NCBI GenBank assembly: GCA_030042955.1
Contig: JASHYQ010000030.1
Coordinates: forward strand, 1-5,820
DNA from: Thermoplasmata archaeon
GTDB lineage: Archaea; Thermoplasmatota; Thermoplasmata; Lutacidiplasmatales; UBA184
Direction: 5' to 3'
DNA length: 5,820 nt
Under the pieces are notes generated by a model. That model had not been told where the DNA came from, made no database searches, and worked only from the letters and a program-made list of their open reading frames with translations. Both the position numbers and the translations under genes were made by a program. This document shows, piece by piece, positions 4,687-5,820 of the stretch. How positions within the stretch are numbered: position 1 is the stretch's first letter; each line of letters opens with the position of its first letter.

Positions 4687-5817
4687 GTGTCCAGCCCGCC
4701 TGCGGTCGCGAAGGGTCTCGACCACGTGGTGGTGGACCGCTCCTCCATCTCCTGGGTGGGAGGGGAGACCGGGGACCTGGTCTACCGCGGCTACGACATC
4801 CGGGACCTCGTCCCCGGGGTCCCGTACGAGTCGGCGGTCCACCTGATCCTCTACGGCGACCCTCCTTCGGCGGACCCGTCGCCGGAGGTCGTGGCCGCCC
4901 TCCGGGACCGACACACTCCCTCCCCGGAGGTCGAACGGGTGGTCGACGCGCTTCCCCCCGACCTCCCGCCCCTCGAGGCGTTGAGGACGATCCTCTCCGC
5001 GCTGGGCGACGGGAGCTTCACCTATCCGCCGACCCGGGAGCAGGGGTTCCGGCTGATCGCCCAGACTCCGGTCCTGCTCGCGCGGCACGTCCGACGCGCG
5101 CGGCGCCAGCCTCCCATCCCCCCGGCCGCGGAGCTCTCCCACGCCGAGAACTATCTGACGATGGTTACGGGCCGCCGTCCTGCGCCCGCTCACGCCCACG
5201 CGCTCGAATCGTACCTCGTCCTGCTGGCCGACCACGGGACGAACGCCTCGACCTTCGCGCTGCGCATCGCGATCTCGACGCAGTCCGACCTGGCGAGCGC
5301 CGCCACCGCTGCGCTCGCGACCCTGAAGGGCCCGGTCCACGGAGGGGCCCCGAGCAAGGTCTCCGACATGCTCGATGCGGTCGGGGCCCCCGAGCGGGCC
5401 GACGGGTGGATCGCCGAGCGCCTCGCGCGGAAGGAGGTCCTGTTCGGGTTCGGCCACCGGGCGTACAAGACCGACGACCCCCGCGGGGTCGTCCTGCACG
5501 GCATCGCGAAGAAGGTCGCCGAGCCGGGCCGCCTCGCCCTGGCCGAAGCGGTCGAGGAGAGTGCCCTGCAGGCGTTGCGCGCGGCCAAGCCCGGCGCCCG
5601 GCTCTTCACCAATGTCGAGTTCTACAGTGCGGTCGTCCTCGAGGCCGTCGGGCTCCCCCGCGAGCTGTTCACTCCGACGTTCGCCGTCGCGCGGACCGCC
5701 GGATGGACGGCCCACGCGCTCGAGCAGGCCTCCGACAACCGGCTCATCCGGCCCGAGATGCAGTACGTCGGGCCGGCGAAGGGACGACGCTGGCCCCGCC
5801 CGCTTCCGGGTCGGTGA
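4687..5817 (+). CDS. gltA: Citrate synthase
   Basis: Citrate synthase condenses oxaloacetate and acetyl-CoA to citrate, the entry step of the TCA cycle, in the cytoplasm. The 376-residue length is that of the short archaeal/Gram-positive dimeric type. Family motifs in order are: N-terminal YRGYDIRDL (33-41), DHGTNASTFALRIAIST (182-198, His183), LKGPVHGGAPSKV (213-225, catalytic His218), LFGFGHRAYKTDDPR (252-266, catalytic His257), NVEFYSAVVLEAVGLP (309-324), ELFTPTFAVARTAGW (326-340) and the C-terminal DNRLIRP (350-356) with phosphate-binding arginines. The catalytic Asp of the usual NVDFYS motif is Glu311 here. 2-methylcitrate synthases share most of these motifs, so propionyl-CoA as a substrate cannot be excluded. 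The GTG at 4687 is chosen because an in-frame TAG at 4666 leaves no start further upstream and the next in-frame GTG codons (4726-4734) would remove conserved N-terminal residues. The gene is divergent from lsm and its stop lies 3 bases before the window end. Confidence 0.95.
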   Translation: MSSPPAVAKGLDHVVVDRSSISWVGGETGDLVYRGYDIRDLVPGVPYESAVHLILYGDPPSADPSPEVVAALRDRHTPSPEVERVVDALPPDLPPLEALRTILSALGDGSFTYPPTREQGFRLIAQTPVLLARHVRRARRQPPIPPAAELSHAENYLTMVTGRRPAPAHAHALESYLVLLADHGTNASTFALRIAISTQSDLASAATAALATLKGPVHGGAPSKVSDMLDAVGAPERADGWIAERLARKEVLFGFGHRAYKTDDPRGVVLHGIAKKVAEPGRLALAEAVEESALQALRAAKPGARLFTNVEFYSAVVLEAVGLPRELFTPTFAVARTAGWTAHALEQASDNRLIRPEMQYVGPAKGRRWPRPLPGR

Positions 5818-5820
5818 GGG

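Noticed and set aside
4597..5715. Long minus-strand open frame opposite citrate synthase, in frame with lsm, giving an apparent 453-residue protein
   Set aside because: The upstream part is Arg/Gly/Asp/Val-rich antisense of a well-supported citrate synthase gene, shows no domain, and is explained by high GC at third codon positions. The Sm fold begins right after the ATG at 4596.

Overview
The window is GC-rich, with strong G/C preference at third codon positions and frequent GTG starts. It is almost fully coding and reads as a chromosomal core segment of an archaeon. The archaeal call rests on four genes: an Sm-like (Lsm) protein, an HTH-fused CTP-type riboflavin kinase (RibK/RbkR), the archaeosine radical SAM enzyme RaSEA, and a homologue of the CDIN1/C15orf41 'TPD' nuclease known from animals and archaea. 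The short Thermoplasma-like HisRS and the apparently leaderless promoters suggest a high-GC member of the Thermoplasmata or a nearby euryarchaeal group. The lineage is an inference, not a proof. No mobile element, tRNA, rRNA or CRISPR array was seen.

Layout. Bases 1-1020 (+) hold the 3' part of hisS (histidyl-tRNA synthetase). Converging on it from the right, and overlapping it by 143 bp, is a minus-strand CDIN1-like nuclease gene (878-1762). Further right on the minus strand is a tightly packed set, read right to left: lsm (4354-4596), ribK/rbkR (3649-4350), RaSEA (2630-3649) and nadE (1824-2633). After a 61-nt gap with a small hairpin, the set leads into the nuclease gene. The junctions are a 3-nt gap (lsm/ribK), a TAATG overlap (ribK/RaSEA) and a GTGA overlap (RaSEA/nadE), so this is almost certainly one operon. 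A 90-bp divergent promoter region (4597-4686) separates it from a plus-strand citrate synthase gene (4687-5817). That region holds a TATA-like element for lsm and a 19-bp perfect inverted repeat abutting the citrate synthase start codon.

How the genes fit together. The minus-strand operon joins RNA biology (Lsm chaperone, archaeosine formation at tRNA G15) with cofactor supply (FMN via RibK, NAD+ via NadE), and RbkR-type proteins can also act as transcription regulators. Citrate synthase feeds the TCA cycle and HisRS charges tRNA-His. The least-described element is the CDIN1-like nuclease. It keeps the TPD and ExK nuclease motifs and carries an extra C-terminal tail encoded antisense to the end of hisS.
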